A stretch of 64,000 nucleotides of DNA from CBDBBY01 sp965205055 (GCA_965205055.1 OZ242030.1:1116001-1180000); one strand, 5' to 3'. Shown: positions 16,289-24,990, counted from the stretch's first letter. The notes: generated from the letters alone by a model not told the origin. A program made the numbers and translations.

Positions 16289-16669
16289 TCATTCCCCTTC
16301 CTCTCGGTCTGTCATTTTTGGCTCATTTGAACCATCGCGAGATGACTTGATTGGTATATCTGGTTTCTCGGGCAACTTCCCAAAATATACTCTTACTTCA
16401 TCTTTCGCTTGATTCACCGCTTGATTCACCGCTTCCTCCTTGATGGATTGATATCCAATAAAACCCAAAACGGCGGCAGCCAGTCCAACGATCACTAAAA
16501 TTGCTTCTAAAAAGAACATATGAAATGATAGCTTATCGTAAATATAATCCACATTTTCTATCGAAAGTATTTCCTTTATTGGAATACTAATCGCGAAAAG
16601 CAATAAAGCAAAAATTCCACATAGACTGCCGATAGCAAGAAAAATAATAAAGAAAGTTTGCTTACTCAT
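16289..16669 (-). CDS. Small membrane protein paired with the ImmA/IrrE protease
   Basis: The 126-residue protein has two predicted membrane helices (about 5-30 and 48-73; TFFIIFLAIGSLCGIFALLL and FLEAILVIVGLAAAVLGFIG). A cytoplasmic helical tail contains the duplicated AVNQAVNQA and a charged C-terminus (TDREEGE). No family was recognised. Its stop is 1 bp before the protease start, so they are cotranscribed. The codons are AT-rich like the protease gene and unlike the flanking genes. A role as substrate, anchor or effector of the protease is only inferred from the pairing. Confidence 0.7.
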   Translation of the reverse strand: MSKQTFFIIFLAIGSLCGIFALLLFAISIPIKEILSIENVDYIYDKLSFHMFFLEAILVIVGLAAAVLGFIGYQSIKEEAVNQAVNQAKDEVRVYFGKLPEKPDIPIKSSRDGSNEPKMTDREEGE

Positions 16670-17369
16670 ATTCTACATCCCATGTCTTTCAAAAAATTCG
16701 AGCTCATTTAATCACTAACTCAGCATTCTGAACTAATGATGCGCACTTACTTTTGACCCCTATGGCGATACCTATTACCAATTGAATTTGATAGTGTGCC
16801 AAACAATGTTAACTCCGTTCTTTCTTCTTAGACGTTGCAACCTTACTCTTTGAACATTGCCGACATTTCGAATGCTGACACCCGGCATCTTTGGTATCCC
16901 GCACTTCGGTATTTTCAAAGGATTGCAATTAGACAATTCAAAACCTAGTTTGTTGCATCGGATTCATTCCAGACGTTGAATTTTCGGCGTTCACTTTTCC
17001 TCGCTAATTTCTAGGCTGTAAGATCCCTAGAAAACAATTGGACGATGTCTGCGTCTGTGTTCACAAGTCAAATACCTGACGTTGCGCAGCCGAGACACCT
17101 TCTTTCTTGATTTCAAACGGTTGAGTAGTTTCCTTTTGAAGGTCGAATTGGTCGTTGCGGCGAATCCGCATCCACCCGCGCGCTGCCTCGTTCCTTTTAC
17201 ACAGGTTGTTCGTTTTCGTCAATCGCCAGTATGTGTCGTACAGGTCCTGCGTTTAGTGCATTTCTGAGAAGCAGAATTCCGACTCCTTGCACCCAAGAAT
17301 TGGCATGCATCAGGAAGGCGCCGAAAGCGCGCAAGAGCAAAGATGCAGTTCTCTCAAGGAATGGAACAA
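16670..17369. other. 700-bp gap, no supported gene
   Basis: The left part continues the AT-rich composition and probably holds the promoter of the membrane-protein/ImmA pair. From about 17090 the base composition returns to that of the chromosome. Both strands were read; short frames at 17082-17267 and 17231-17500 show no protein-like pattern. Confidence 0.4.
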
Positions 17370-17813
17370 TCAGGAAGCCGTCTCTTTCCTTTTGCTTTCA
17401 AGCGCCTGTGCCAAAGCGATTATGTTCTCTGCCGCCGCCTCAATCGTATCCTCGACCTGTTTCCGAATTTCCGGATTTGCGAACTCAGGTATTGCGATGA
17501 CGATTCTGTCCGGAGGCCGATGCCTTTCGCCGAACAAGCGCCCGGCTTGGTCGGGATGAGCCCGAGCGTAGAGGTTCAAGAATCTTTTTTTTTCCTCGAG
17601 CGAAAACACGCAGACCCGCATCAGCGTCGGAACATGCTGGACCGGCAACGGAACCCGATAGTTTGGATTCAAGATTTGGCTAATGAAGCTCTTGTGCGTT
17701 CCTGTGGATTTGGCGATTCGAAGGCGAGTGCCGGAAGGCCTCCTGTCGACCAGCTCCCTGAGCATAACCTTGTAGTTTCGCAGCGCCTCCTCTTGAGTGG
17801 AAGTGCCGTTCAT
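17370..17813 (-). CDS. Helix-turn-helix protein at the end of the dha-PTS operon
   Basis: The 147-residue protein has an XRE-like helix-turn-helix in the N-terminal half (RLRIAKSTGTHKSFISQILN). An extended region with VPTLMRVCVFSLEEKKRFLNLY follows, then a C-terminal helix (IRKQVEDTIEAAAENIIALA). Its start lies 3 bp after the EI stop, so it is the last gene of the dhaL-dhaM-HPr-EI unit. A regulator of, or controlled by, the PTS chain is a fair guess, but target and signal are unknown. Confidence 0.7.
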   Translation of the reverse strand: MNGTSTQEEALRNYKVMLRELVDRRPSGTRLRIAKSTGTHKSFISQILNPNYRVPLPVQHVPTLMRVCVFSLEEKKRFLNLYARAHPDQAGRLFGERHRPPDRIVIAIPEFANPEIRKQVEDTIEAAAENIIALAQALESKRKETAS

Positions 17814-17816
17814 CGC

Positions 17817-19433
17817 TCATGCGCCGTCGTCAAAGGTTGATATCGCGTGTTTAACGCGTCCGGCGTAGTTCGCCGAAACTGACAGCGTGTCCAATCCAAG
17901 CTCCAGCAACGTATGCACATATTTGGGATCCGACGCCATCTCGCCGCAGATGCTGACTTCCACGCCGCGGGATCTGCCCGCGTCGACAGTGCGCTTGATC
18001 AATTCAAGCACAGCCGGATTTGATGGGCTCGCAAGCGCAGCCAGATTCGGATTGTCCCTCGCGCAAGCCGTTACATACTGCACGAGATCGTTGGAACCTA
18101 TCGAATAGAATTCCGCCGCCCAGTCAGCGACCGTCAACGCCGCCGCCGGCGTTTCGACCATGATGCCCAAAGCCGGGCGATCAAATTGGGTGTCCTCTTC
18201 CTCCAACTCCTTCAGTACGGCGTTCAGATGATCAGCGGCTGAGGACAGCTCCGAAGGAATCGTCGCCATCGGCAGCATGACTTTGACTGGACCGAGTGCG
18301 GCCGTCCGCGAAAGAGCGCGAAGTTGAATTCTGAATTGCTCTGGATTAGCCAGCGAAAGGCGAAGACCTCTTTGGCCCAAAAACGGATTCGATTCGCCGT
18401 CAGCTGTAATCCCCGCAATGGGTTTGTCGCCGCCCGCGTCAAGCGTCCGAATGGTGACCGGCCGACCGTCTGCCCACAGCACCATTCGCTTGTAAGCTTC
18501 ATATTGGACTTCCTCAGAAGGCAGTGTTCCGCCCATGAAGAGAAACTCCGTCCTGAACAATCCCACGCCGTCGCAGATTTCAGGATTCAACTCGTCCAGA
18601 GCATCGGGATCTTCGACATTGATCAGTATTTTGACTGCCCTACCCGACCGAGTTCGTGCCTTGAGGCGCGAATACTCGGCCTCGATGGCTTGCTCCTCTT
18701 GCCGTCGAGCGACTTTGTCGCGTTGCAGCTTCGACAATTCGCTGGCGTCGCCATGGGCCAATGTGCCGCTATCTCCGTCGACAAGCACAACGCTGCGATC
18801 CTGCAACTCGTTCATGCCACTCACGCCGACTGCCATAGGGATTCCATGCGAACGAGCAACGATGGCCGTGTGCGCCGTCGTGCTTCCCGCCGACAGGGCA
18901 ATCCCCGATATCTTGTCCGCGCCGATCCATTCGATCAGAATCGACGGGCCAATGTCCTCAGCAACGATGATGTCGCCCTTTCGAGGTTCGCCTGACTTGT
19001 CAGCCCCATCCGACATCGCATTCAGGACCCGGTCGCGAAGATCAGTCAGGTCCGTAGCTCGCGCAGCCATGTACTCGCCTTCGGAAGACGCATAATCTTT
19101 AATCTCCGAATTCAGGACCGCTTGCCAAGCGTCGTCAGCGGCCTTGCCGTCGGCAATCCGTTTCCGAACCGGTTCCAATATGCTGTCGTCCTCGAGGAGC
19201 AATTCCTGGAATTCAAGGATTTCCGCTCCCAGTTCATCGGAATTCAGAACCAATGCGGCGATCTGCTCGGCGGATCGAGCGAGAGCACGATCCAGCAACC
19301 TCGACTCGTCCGAAACAGAGCCTTGCCTGCGCGACCGCTTGATTCCGGAATATTGGAACCTGCGACAAGGCCCCAAAGCGGATCCGCCGGCGGCTGGCAG
19401 TCCGACGAATTCGCGCACGCCGCCATTATTCAT
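17817..19433 (-). CDS. ptsI: PTS enzyme I (phosphoenolpyruvate-protein phosphotransferase)
   Basis: EI takes phosphate from PEP and passes it to HPr. The 538-residue protein has the swivel-domain histidine in GSTTAHTAIVARSHGIP, the PEP-binding VGLFRTEFLFMG and GQRGLRLSLANPEQF segments, and the C-terminal active-site cysteine in SICGEMASDP. It is slightly shorter than E. coli EI (575). It overlaps the HPr gene by 8 bp. In this operon its likely end acceptor is DhaM rather than a sugar permease, since no EIIB/EIIC is nearby. Confidence 0.93.
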   Translation of the reverse strand: MNNGGVREFVGLPAAGGSALGPCRRFQYSGIKRSRRQGSVSDESRLLDRALARSAEQIAALVLNSDELGAEILEFQELLLEDDSILEPVRKRIADGKAADDAWQAVLNSEIKDYASSEGEYMAARATDLTDLRDRVLNAMSDGADKSGEPRKGDIIVAEDIGPSILIEWIGADKISGIALSAGSTTAHTAIVARSHGIPMAVGVSGMNELQDRSVVLVDGDSGTLAHGDASELSKLQRDKVARRQEEQAIEAEYSRLKARTRSGRAVKILINVEDPDALDELNPEICDGVGLFRTEFLFMGGTLPSEEVQYEAYKRMVLWADGRPVTIRTLDAGGDKPIAGITADGESNPFLGQRGLRLSLANPEQFRIQLRALSRTAALGPVKVMLPMATIPSELSSAADHLNAVLKELEEEDTQFDRPALGIMVETPAAALTVADWAAEFYSIGSNDLVQYVTACARDNPNLAALASPSNPAVLELIKRTVDAGRSRGVEVSICGEMASDPKYVHTLLELGLDTLSVSANYAGRVKHAISTFDDGA

Positions 19434-19725
19434 GGAAGTTCCTATTGACCAAATCTACAATCGAATTGACTGCTTCATTCGCATCCGCGCCCGCCGCTCG
19501 GACATAAATCGGCGAATTTTTCGGCGGACGCAGCTTGACGACCGCATTCGGAGACTTCGCGTTCACCCAATCGGGCCTTTGTTCCGAGCAAATCTGGACA
19601 TTCGCCTTGAATTTCATAGCAAGCTTGGTCAGCTTGATCGCGGTTCGCGCGTGCAGGCCGAGCTTGTTAGTTATCAACGCTCCGCCTCTCACCCATTCGA
19701 ATTCAGTTTCCGCTTTTTCCATCAC
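19426..19725 (-). CDS. HPr-like phosphocarrier
   Basis: The 99-residue protein has the HPr active-site segment LGLHARTAIKLTKLAMKF, with the phosphorylated histidine in LHAR (Thr replaces the usual Pro). The regulatory-serine region differs from standard HPr: VNAKSPNAVVKL in place of the usual S-I-x-x-x-M pattern. It overlaps dhaM by 4 bp and ptsI by 8 bp. The role is to relay phosphate from EI to DhaM. Confidence 0.88.
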   Translation of the reverse strand: MMEKAETEFEWVRGGALITNKLGLHARTAIKLTKLAMKFKANVQICSEQRPDWVNAKSPNAVVKLRPPKNSPIYVRAAGADANEAVNSIVDLVNRNFHE

Positions 19726-20108
19726 TTGAATTCCTCGGCTGTTGCGCGGACGGCATTGAGGTTCGATCCCCCTGCTGCTTCAGTGGCGGCCATCACCGCG
19801 CCTTCCACAATAGGCGCGCTGCATATTACGATCTTCTCAGCCTTTTCCGGATCAAGCATTTCTATCGCCATTTCACTGTTCGTCTCGGATCCTCCGAGAT
19901 CCACAAGGATCGCAATGCCTCTGTCCGACCAAACGCTTTCGATGGCGTCGATTATCGCGGCCACGTCGCAGCCCAATCCGCCGTCAGGGTCTCCGCCGCA
20001 ATGGGCGACCTCCACGTCATCGCCTACCATTTCGTTTACCATTCGCGCCGTTCCACGGGCGACTTCCTCCGAATGGGAGACGATCACGATCGAAACTTTG
20101 TCGTTCAT
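19722..20108 (-). CDS. dhaM: DhaM, PTS EIIA-like phosphotransferase subunit
   Basis: DhaM receives phosphate from HPr and re-phosphorylates ADP bound to DhaL. The 128-residue single domain starts with VSIVIVSHSEEVARG, where His12 is the active site. GGSETNSEMAIEML and ICSAPIVEGAVMAATEAAGG are also conserved. E. coli DhaM is a three-domain fusion; here the HPr and EI parts are separate downstream genes. Confidence 0.9.
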   Translation of the reverse strand: MNDKVSIVIVSHSEEVARGTARMVNEMVGDDVEVAHCGGDPDGGLGCDVAAIIDAIESVWSDRGIAILVDLGGSETNSEMAIEMLDPEKAEKIVICSAPIVEGAVMAATEAAGGSNLNAVRATAEEFK

Positions 20109-20707
20109 CTATGTTCCAACACGTTGCAAATTGCATTCACTATGTGCGCTGCCGACCTCGCACCGGGATCGATGTGGCCGATCGACCTGACGCCCAGGAA
20201 CGACGCTCTGCCTTTCTTCGCCTGCATAGTTCTAGTCGCTTCAACCGCCTTTTCGGCGACTTCGCGAATTTCGTGCAACGACGCGCCGCGATCAACGGCC
20301 TCGTGCACCGGCACCAGAACATCAAGCATTGTCTTCGCCCCGACATCGGAGCGCCCTCGCGCTTTGACCGCGTTGACCCCTGTCGCGGTCAGTTTGCTGA
20401 TCCCAGCAGAATCTTCAGGCACTTCCAGAGCTTCCCGCGCCATTGCCAGCAAAGCTGAACCGTAGAGGGGTCCCGACGCTCCACCGACCGTCATAACGAT
20501 CGTGGTTCCCGCTTTTTTGAGCGCGGGACCGAATTCCAGATCCGCGATCGCGTCTCGGTTCTTCAGGAGGGATTCGGCACCGCGACACAAGTTGGTCCCG
20601 TGATCGCCGTCACCGATGGCCTGATCAAGAAAGGTAAGCTCGTCGGCATTGAGTTTTATCGCCTCGACTACCCGGTCGATTATTTCAGCAAGAAGATCGT
20701 TTCGCAT
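20105..20707 (-). CDS. dhaL: DhaL, ADP-binding dihydroxyacetone kinase subunit
   Basis: The 200-residue protein has the Mg/ADP site AIGDGDHGTN at about residues 29-38, GGASGPLYGSAL and AKKGRASFLG(V)RSIGHIDPGA near the C-terminus, all typical of DhaL. It overlaps dhaM by 4 bp and is first in the operon. DhaL needs DhaK, which binds the substrate covalently, and no dhaK lies before it or anywhere else in the window. Upstream is an M3 repeat and the SRP RNA gene. Confidence 0.9.
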   Translation of the reverse strand: MRNDLLAEIIDRVVEAIKLNADELTFLDQAIGDGDHGTNLCRGAESLLKNRDAIADLEFGPALKKAGTTIVMTVGGASGPLYGSALLAMAREALEVPEDSAGISKLTATGVNAVKARGRSDVGAKTMLDVLVPVHEAVDRGASLHEIREVAEKAVEATRTMQAKKGRASFLGVRSIGHIDPGARSAAHIVNAICNVLEHR

Positions 20708-20965
20708 TAGTCCTGCCTCCGACTACGAACCGACAGCGGCAGCAACCGGAATCCGATGAAGTTTGTTGAAACCACTTGTCACAGCGATTGAACATCTGCC
20801 TGCGACTTATCGCAAGTGCCAACAAAATCAACCTCCCCGGAACCGCGCCTTTCGCATTCCCTGCCAACGGAGACATCTTCGGAACAAATTTGCGAATCGT
20901 TCCGCCATTGTTGATTCGAATAAACTTTTCACTAAACTAAGTCAACTTGGATTCCGAAATTCACC

Positions 20966-21134
20966 GGGACGCGTCCCACTTTTTAGTCGGGCGGCGGTGT
21001 GGCAAGCACTCCAATCAAGGAATTCGGCACAACGATTGTTTTCGATGCAGCATTTGATGGCGAGCGGCGCGTTGGATCCACTTTCGACCAGCGGCACCTC
21101 TCCCTTCCGATCCCGAAAAACGGGACGCGCACCC
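20966..21134 (+). repeat. M3 element, copy 2
   Basis: It runs from GGGACGCGTCCCACTTTTT to its imperfect inverse (...CGGGACGCGCACCC). The core includes CACTCCAATCAAGGAATTC, GGCACAACGATTGTTTTCG, GCAGCATTTGATGGCGAGC and CTTTCGACCAGCGGC. The length is 169 bp, close to copy 3. It lies 53 bp before the SRP RNA gene and 259 bp before dhaL. It is non-coding. Confidence 0.75.
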
Positions 21135-21187
21135 ATTATAGAAAGCGATCTTGCCAATTCGCGCCAGTCGGACTAGGTTCAAAGGCG

Positions 21188-21277
21188 AGAGGTTGGTACG
21201 GGCGAACGACTCGCCAACCCGGTCAGGTCCGAAAGGAAGCAGCCGTAACGAGACCCGTTCGGGCCGCTTGCCAACCT
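21188..21277 (+). ncRNA. ffs: Signal recognition particle RNA, small bacterial type (4.5S)
   Basis: The ends pair (GAGGTTGG with CCAACCTC). The apical domain contains GTCAGGTCCGAAAGGAAGCA followed by GCC, the Ffh-binding signature with asymmetric loop and a GAAA tetraloop. The length of about 90 nt fits the small SRP RNA of proteobacteria. Exact 5' and 3' ends are inferred from pairing. Confidence 0.92.
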
Positions 21278-21430
21278 CTTGATCCCATTCTCGCGAGTTT
21301 AACCGCCCTTCCGCTGCAAGAGTCCGGCTTTGGCGTTTGTTCCCTGAACAGTACCGCACTAAGGAAGATCAATCCGTTCGACACCTTCAGTCCTCGCTCG
21401 CGTTGCGTGCCGACGCGGACGAATTTCGGA

Positions 21431-21603
21431 GGGTGCATCCTATTTTCTTTGGATTGAGAAGGGCGGCGTGCGGCAAGTCGAAAGCGTGCCGACGCTCTGC
21501 TCGTCATCAGATGCTGCCTCGCAAACTTGAGTCGGCCTGTCTTCCTCAATTGGAGGACTGGCCGCATCGCAGCCGCCCGACCGAAAGCAATGGGCTGCAC
21601 CCC
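21431..21603 (-). repeat. M3 element, copy 3
   Basis: This copy, 173 bp, has the best-kept ends: GGGTGCATCCTATTTTCTTT on one side and the inverse of GGGTGCAGCCCATTGCTTTC on the other. The core (CTCCAATTGAGGAAG, GCAGCATCTGATGACGAGC, CGCTTTCGACTTGCCGC on the minus strand) aligns with the other copies. It is in opposite orientation to copy 2 and 300 bp away, so the SRP RNA gene lies between two inverted copies. Confidence 0.78.
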
Positions 21604-21818
21604 TGAATTCGCCAAGACTGGACAACCCGGCTATCCGGTCATCCACACCGTTCAAAATTTTGGCCGGCAGATTGAAACTGATTTCGACTCGCGTTCCGAG
21701 TTTCGCAGGCATTCAAACCCGGCCGCGCCTGCCAATGCTCGGATCATCGATTGATTCGCATTGGGAACAAATGCAAGCGCAATCGTCGCCGCTCTCCCAT
21801 TCAAGCGTTGACCCGGGT

Positions 21819-22562
21819 TCAATCCGCGAAGGCGGCGCGCAATTTCGCGGCGACGAAATACAGGACACCGACCAAGATTCCTTGGACGACCAAAACAGCG
21901 AAAGTGAGGGGCACATCGGATTCCGCCCGGCCGGAATTCAGCAAGTGGCCGAGTCCCGCATCATGCGGCTCAATGATTTCAACGAGCGTCACTCCAACAA
22001 AGGCCAGAGGCATTGCGATCTTCAGCGCGTCCAAAAATCCAGGCAAAGCGCGGGGAACCGTCATCTTCCACAACATGTGCCGCTTTGTCGCGCCCCAGAG
22101 GCGAAAAAGCTCATCGACAGTCGGGTTGCTTCGCGAGACGTCCACCATGATCGCCATTGCGATGGGAAACGCAGCCATAAGCATCGCCGCCAATATTGCT
22201 GAAACGGTCTCGTTTCCTGTGAACAGAACGGCGAACACCAAAGCCACCGATGCCATAGGAACAAAATTCAAACCGCGAATCAGCGGATGAAGAATCAGGC
22301 GAACCTTGCTCGAAAAGCCCATAGCTGCGCCGAGCGCCGTTCCGATGATGACGCCCAAGACAATTCCGACGACAACTCGCCAAATCGTGTCCAAGGCGTA
22401 TTGAACAAGCAGCAGGCCCGATCCAAACAACTCCGCCACAATATCAACCGGCGAAGCCATCACATCATTGTTCCAGCCTGCCGCGAGCACAATCAATTCC
22501 CAGAGAACCAGGAAACAAGCGACGCCGCCTGCACCGAGACCTAAGCGCATTCCGGAGTTCAT
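21819..22562 (-). CDS. ABC transporter permease, NitT/TauT (SsuC-like) type
   Basis: The 247-residue protein has about six membrane helices and the EAA-loop segment ELFRLWGATKRHMLWKMTVP followed by ALPGFLDALKIAM, typical of TauC/SsuC permeases. Members import sulfonates, nitrate, pyrimidine precursors and similar small molecules. It overlaps the ATPase gene upstream by 4 bp. No periplasmic binding protein gene is nearby, so the substrate is unknown. Confidence 0.88.
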   Translation of the reverse strand: MNSGMRLGLGAGGVACFLVLWELIVLAAGWNNDVMASPVDIVAELFGSGLLLVQYALDTIWRVVVGIVLGVIIGTALGAAMGFSSKVRLILHPLIRGLNFVPMASVALVFAVLFTGNETVSAILAAMLMAAFPIAMAIMVDVSRSNPTVDELFRLWGATKRHMLWKMTVPRALPGFLDALKIAMPLAFVGVTLVEIIEPHDAGLGHLLNSGRAESDVPLTFAVLVVQGILVGVLYFVAAKLRAAFAD

Positions 22563-23368
22563 TTCGAATCCTCCTCGGCGTCGAGTTCAATCCCGGCGAT
22601 AGCCGCTTCAATCTGCTCTCTCAATTTCGCCATCAACTTGTTGACTTCGTGTTCATGGATGAAACCACGCTTCCTCTCTTCGTTGAATTCGACTTTGGCA
22701 ACCAACCGGGACTTGGTCGGCTTGTCGGAAAGCACGACAACTTCATCCGATAGGAATACGGCTTCCCGCAAGCTTTGCGTGAACATCAAGCAAGTGAACG
22801 GCTCCATCTCGCGCAGCAATTGCATTGTCTCCCAAAGGCTCTCGCGCTCGAATATCCCGACGCCTTCGAATGCCTGGTCCAAAATCAGCAACTCCGGATA
22901 GTGAACCAACGCTCTGCAAAGCTCTGCGCGAATCCTTATCCCGGTCGAGACTTCCGCCGGGCGCATTTTCTCGTAGCCCTCCAGCGAAACGAGCCTGAGC
23001 AAGTCGCCCGCGCGCTCTTCCCTTTCTTCACTTGGCATGTCCGGCGCCATCACCTCAAGCGGAAGCGCGACATTTTGAATTAAGGTCAACCATTCAAGGA
23101 GTGCCGACTCCTTGAATACGATTCCGACGGTCCGACGCGGCGATGCAACTTGTTCACCTCCCAGCCAGACTGTTCCCTTTCCGGGCTGCACGAGTCCCGA
23201 TGTTATTCTTGCTATCGTGGACTTTCCGCATCCGTCAGGTCCAATCACTGATACGAAATTGCCGACTTCGACCGAAAGCGAAAGGCCTTCGATCAGATCG
23301 ACTTCCCCTTCATCGGACTCGTAGGAGTACGATACCTCTCGCAATTCAACTTCAAGAGATTCAGTCAT
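22559..23368 (-). CDS. ABC transporter ATPase with degenerate catalytic motifs
   Basis: The gene is related to SsuB/TauB ATPases. From MTESLEVEL (start at 23368; 23395 is also in frame) the protein has 269 residues. Walker A is intact: GPDGCGKST, 43-51. The Q-loop reads VFKES (Lys86 for Gln), the signature is VSTGI (140-144) in place of LSGGM/Q, Walker B reads LLILDQ with Gln165 in place of the catalytic Glu, and the switch region is FTQSL with Gln198 in place of His. A C-terminal extension is rich in charged residues. ATP binding is likely but normal hydrolysis is doubtful. The frame is otherwise intact. Confidence 0.85.
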   Translation of the reverse strand: MTESLEVELREVSYSYESDEGEVDLIEGLSLSVEVGNFVSVIGPDGCGKSTIARITSGLVQPGKGTVWLGGEQVASPRRTVGIVFKESALLEWLTLIQNVALPLEVMAPDMPSEEREERAGDLLRLVSLEGYEKMRPAEVSTGIRIRAELCRALVHYPELLILDQAFEGVGIFERESLWETMQLLREMEPFTCLMFTQSLREAVFLSDEVVVLSDKPTKSRLVAKVEFNEERKRGFIHEHEVNKLMAKLREQIEAAIAGIELDAEEDSK

Positions 23369-23750
23369 GAGCAACCAGCCATAGCGACCATCCAATCAAG
23401 CGTGCACATCGAGCACGGAACATGCGACCGTATCGGCAATCAACTCTCATCTTTCGAGTATTCGCCGAGAAACGCTATACTGTTGCGACAGTTTAAGAGC
23501 GTCAATAGAAATCTGACATCCCCTCGATTATTGCGAGCAGCAATATGCGTCGATCACCCCAGATTCAGAATTTGCCGCGCGACCACCGGACGTACAGCCT
23601 GCGAGCAGGTACGCATCGATAACTCTTCGGCGCATTCCGTTGTTCAATTTGCAAATCAGCCTGCATGCAAAGCATTTTCATTTGCGCGATTCGAAGCCGA
23701 ATCAGGCTTCGGCATTGAAGATTCATTGCAAGCTCAATGGATGCACAAGG

Positions 23751-23864
23751 TACGTTTCATGATTCTTGGTCAGGCGACAATTGCAGCCCTCGAAACGCCG
23801 AACGCAAGCGGATGCGCGAGAGCGCAGAACCGACTCAACCGAAAGCAAGAGGCGTGCCCAACCG
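23751..23864 (+). repeat. Possible degenerate M3 copy
   Basis: GGTACGTTTCATGATTCTTG and GGTCAGGCG resemble the left end of M3 elements. AACCGAAAGCAAGAGGCGTG, followed by CCC, resembles the inverse of the other end. The middle is shorter and poorly conserved. It lies in the 520-bp region between the ABC ATPase gene and the coiled-coil gene, which otherwise holds no gene. Confidence 0.35.
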
Positions 23865-23915
23865 TCATTTTTGCCAAGCGGACGCGCGCAAGCTCGCCGC
23901 AAGTTCCGCGCCCGA

Positions 23916-24338
23916 TCAGAACGGCCAGCGAATCCAAGCGCCCAGAATGAGAACGGCAGTAACCCACATGCCGATCTGCCATCGCGAATTGTCCTTGTCC
24001 CGCTTCGCCATGTCGACATCGCGCTGCGCCTCTCGCGTTGCGGCTTCGGCCTCTCGCCTTGCGGCTTCGGCCTCTCGCCTTGCGGCTTCGGCGTCGCGCT
24101 GCAGTTCGCGCTTTGCGGCTTCGGCGTCGCGTTTCGCTGCGTCGGCGTCGCGCTGCGCATCGCGCTTTGCCAAATCGGCTCGCAGTCTGTCCAAGGCGCT
24201 TTCGTACTTCGCCTGATGCGTGCTCATGCGTTCTTCCTGTTTCGCCATCCGCTCGGAATGTTCCAACAGTGTCCGGTCGGTCATCGCTCGCATCCCGTCG
24301 CAAAAGTTTTCGTCGGCATTGCGCGGGCGGCGGTTCAT
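23916..24338 (-). CDS. Coiled-coil protein with C-terminal membrane anchor
   Basis: The 140-residue protein has a long Ala/Arg/Glu/Asp-rich helix of about residues 30-115, made of near-repeats such as AAKRDAE, AARREAE and DAEAA. A single C-terminal hydrophobic segment follows (QIGMWVTAVLILGAWIRW). In the DNA a 21-bp unit (GCGGCTTCGGCCTCTCGCCTT on the plus strand) recurs with small changes. This suits a tail-anchored coiled-coil protein; no family could be assigned. Other frames are open across the repeat because of its composition. Confidence 0.6.
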   Translation of the reverse strand: MNRRPRNADENFCDGMRAMTDRTLLEHSERMAKQEERMSTHQAKYESALDRLRADLAKRDAQRDADAAKRDAEAAKRELQRDAEAARREAEAARREAEAATREAQRDVDMAKRDKDNSRWQIGMWVTAVLILGAWIRWPF

Positions 24339-24420
24339 GCCGGACAGCCACGCGGTGCGAATGGCCCAAGTCAGGTTCGGATCACTCTACTTCCCCTCGT
24401 ATCCCCTGTCCACCCGTTTA

Positions 24421-24668
24421 CAGGTTCAGCATTTATGCGACGGTTCGGGGATCCGATTCGCTGCGTCCTGGGACGCTTTATAGGATTTGGTCGGGTTGTT
24501 TTTCAGCGTCCGTTTTTTGGTCAGACGGCGGCGCGACAAACCCTCCAATCAAGGAATCGGTCCGACGATTTGTTTTCGATGCAGCATTTTGAGGCGATCA
24601 GAGCGTTGGCCCGCTTTCGACCAGCGGCACCTCGCCCTTCTCCGTTCAAAGAAAATGGGATGCACCCG
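24421..24668 (+). repeat. M3 element, copy 4, with an extra left block
   Basis: The core at about 24505-24668 (TTTTTTGGTCAGACGG, CCTCCAATCAAGGAATCGG, CTTTCGACCAGCGGC) ends in AAAGAAAATGGGATGCACCC. The preceding block (TTCAGCATTTATGCGACGG, then a CCGATTCGCTGCGT block) is shared with the copy at about 34985 but not with copies 2 and 3, so a longer subtype exists. The region up to the nudC start at 24991 shows no gene. Confidence 0.7.
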
Positions 24669-24990
24669 TATGCGCAACCTTTCAACAAATTTGAACAACC
24701 GGCTCGGGCCTGTCGCGGAGCGAGGCGCGCGCCGGAATGTGAGGCGCTTGAGTCGATGACAGGATGAAGACACAGAGCGAGCTTGCGCAAGACAAAGGCC
24801 GCGCTCTTAAGAAAGGAACGACGGAACTCGCCGAACTCAGCGCGCCGTGCAAGCTTAGGATACTCCTTCACCGCTTTGCATTATTTCGTGCGCTACATCG
24901 TATTCCGAACAAGGCACATTGGCTTGATTCCAAGCTTCAACGGGAAAATACTCATATGGCCGGGGGATCAGCCTCGTAAACAACCTATCC

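Noticed and set aside
20966..21137. M3 as remains of a transposase gene
   Set aside because: Translations of different copies are open in different frames and no frame is conserved across copies.
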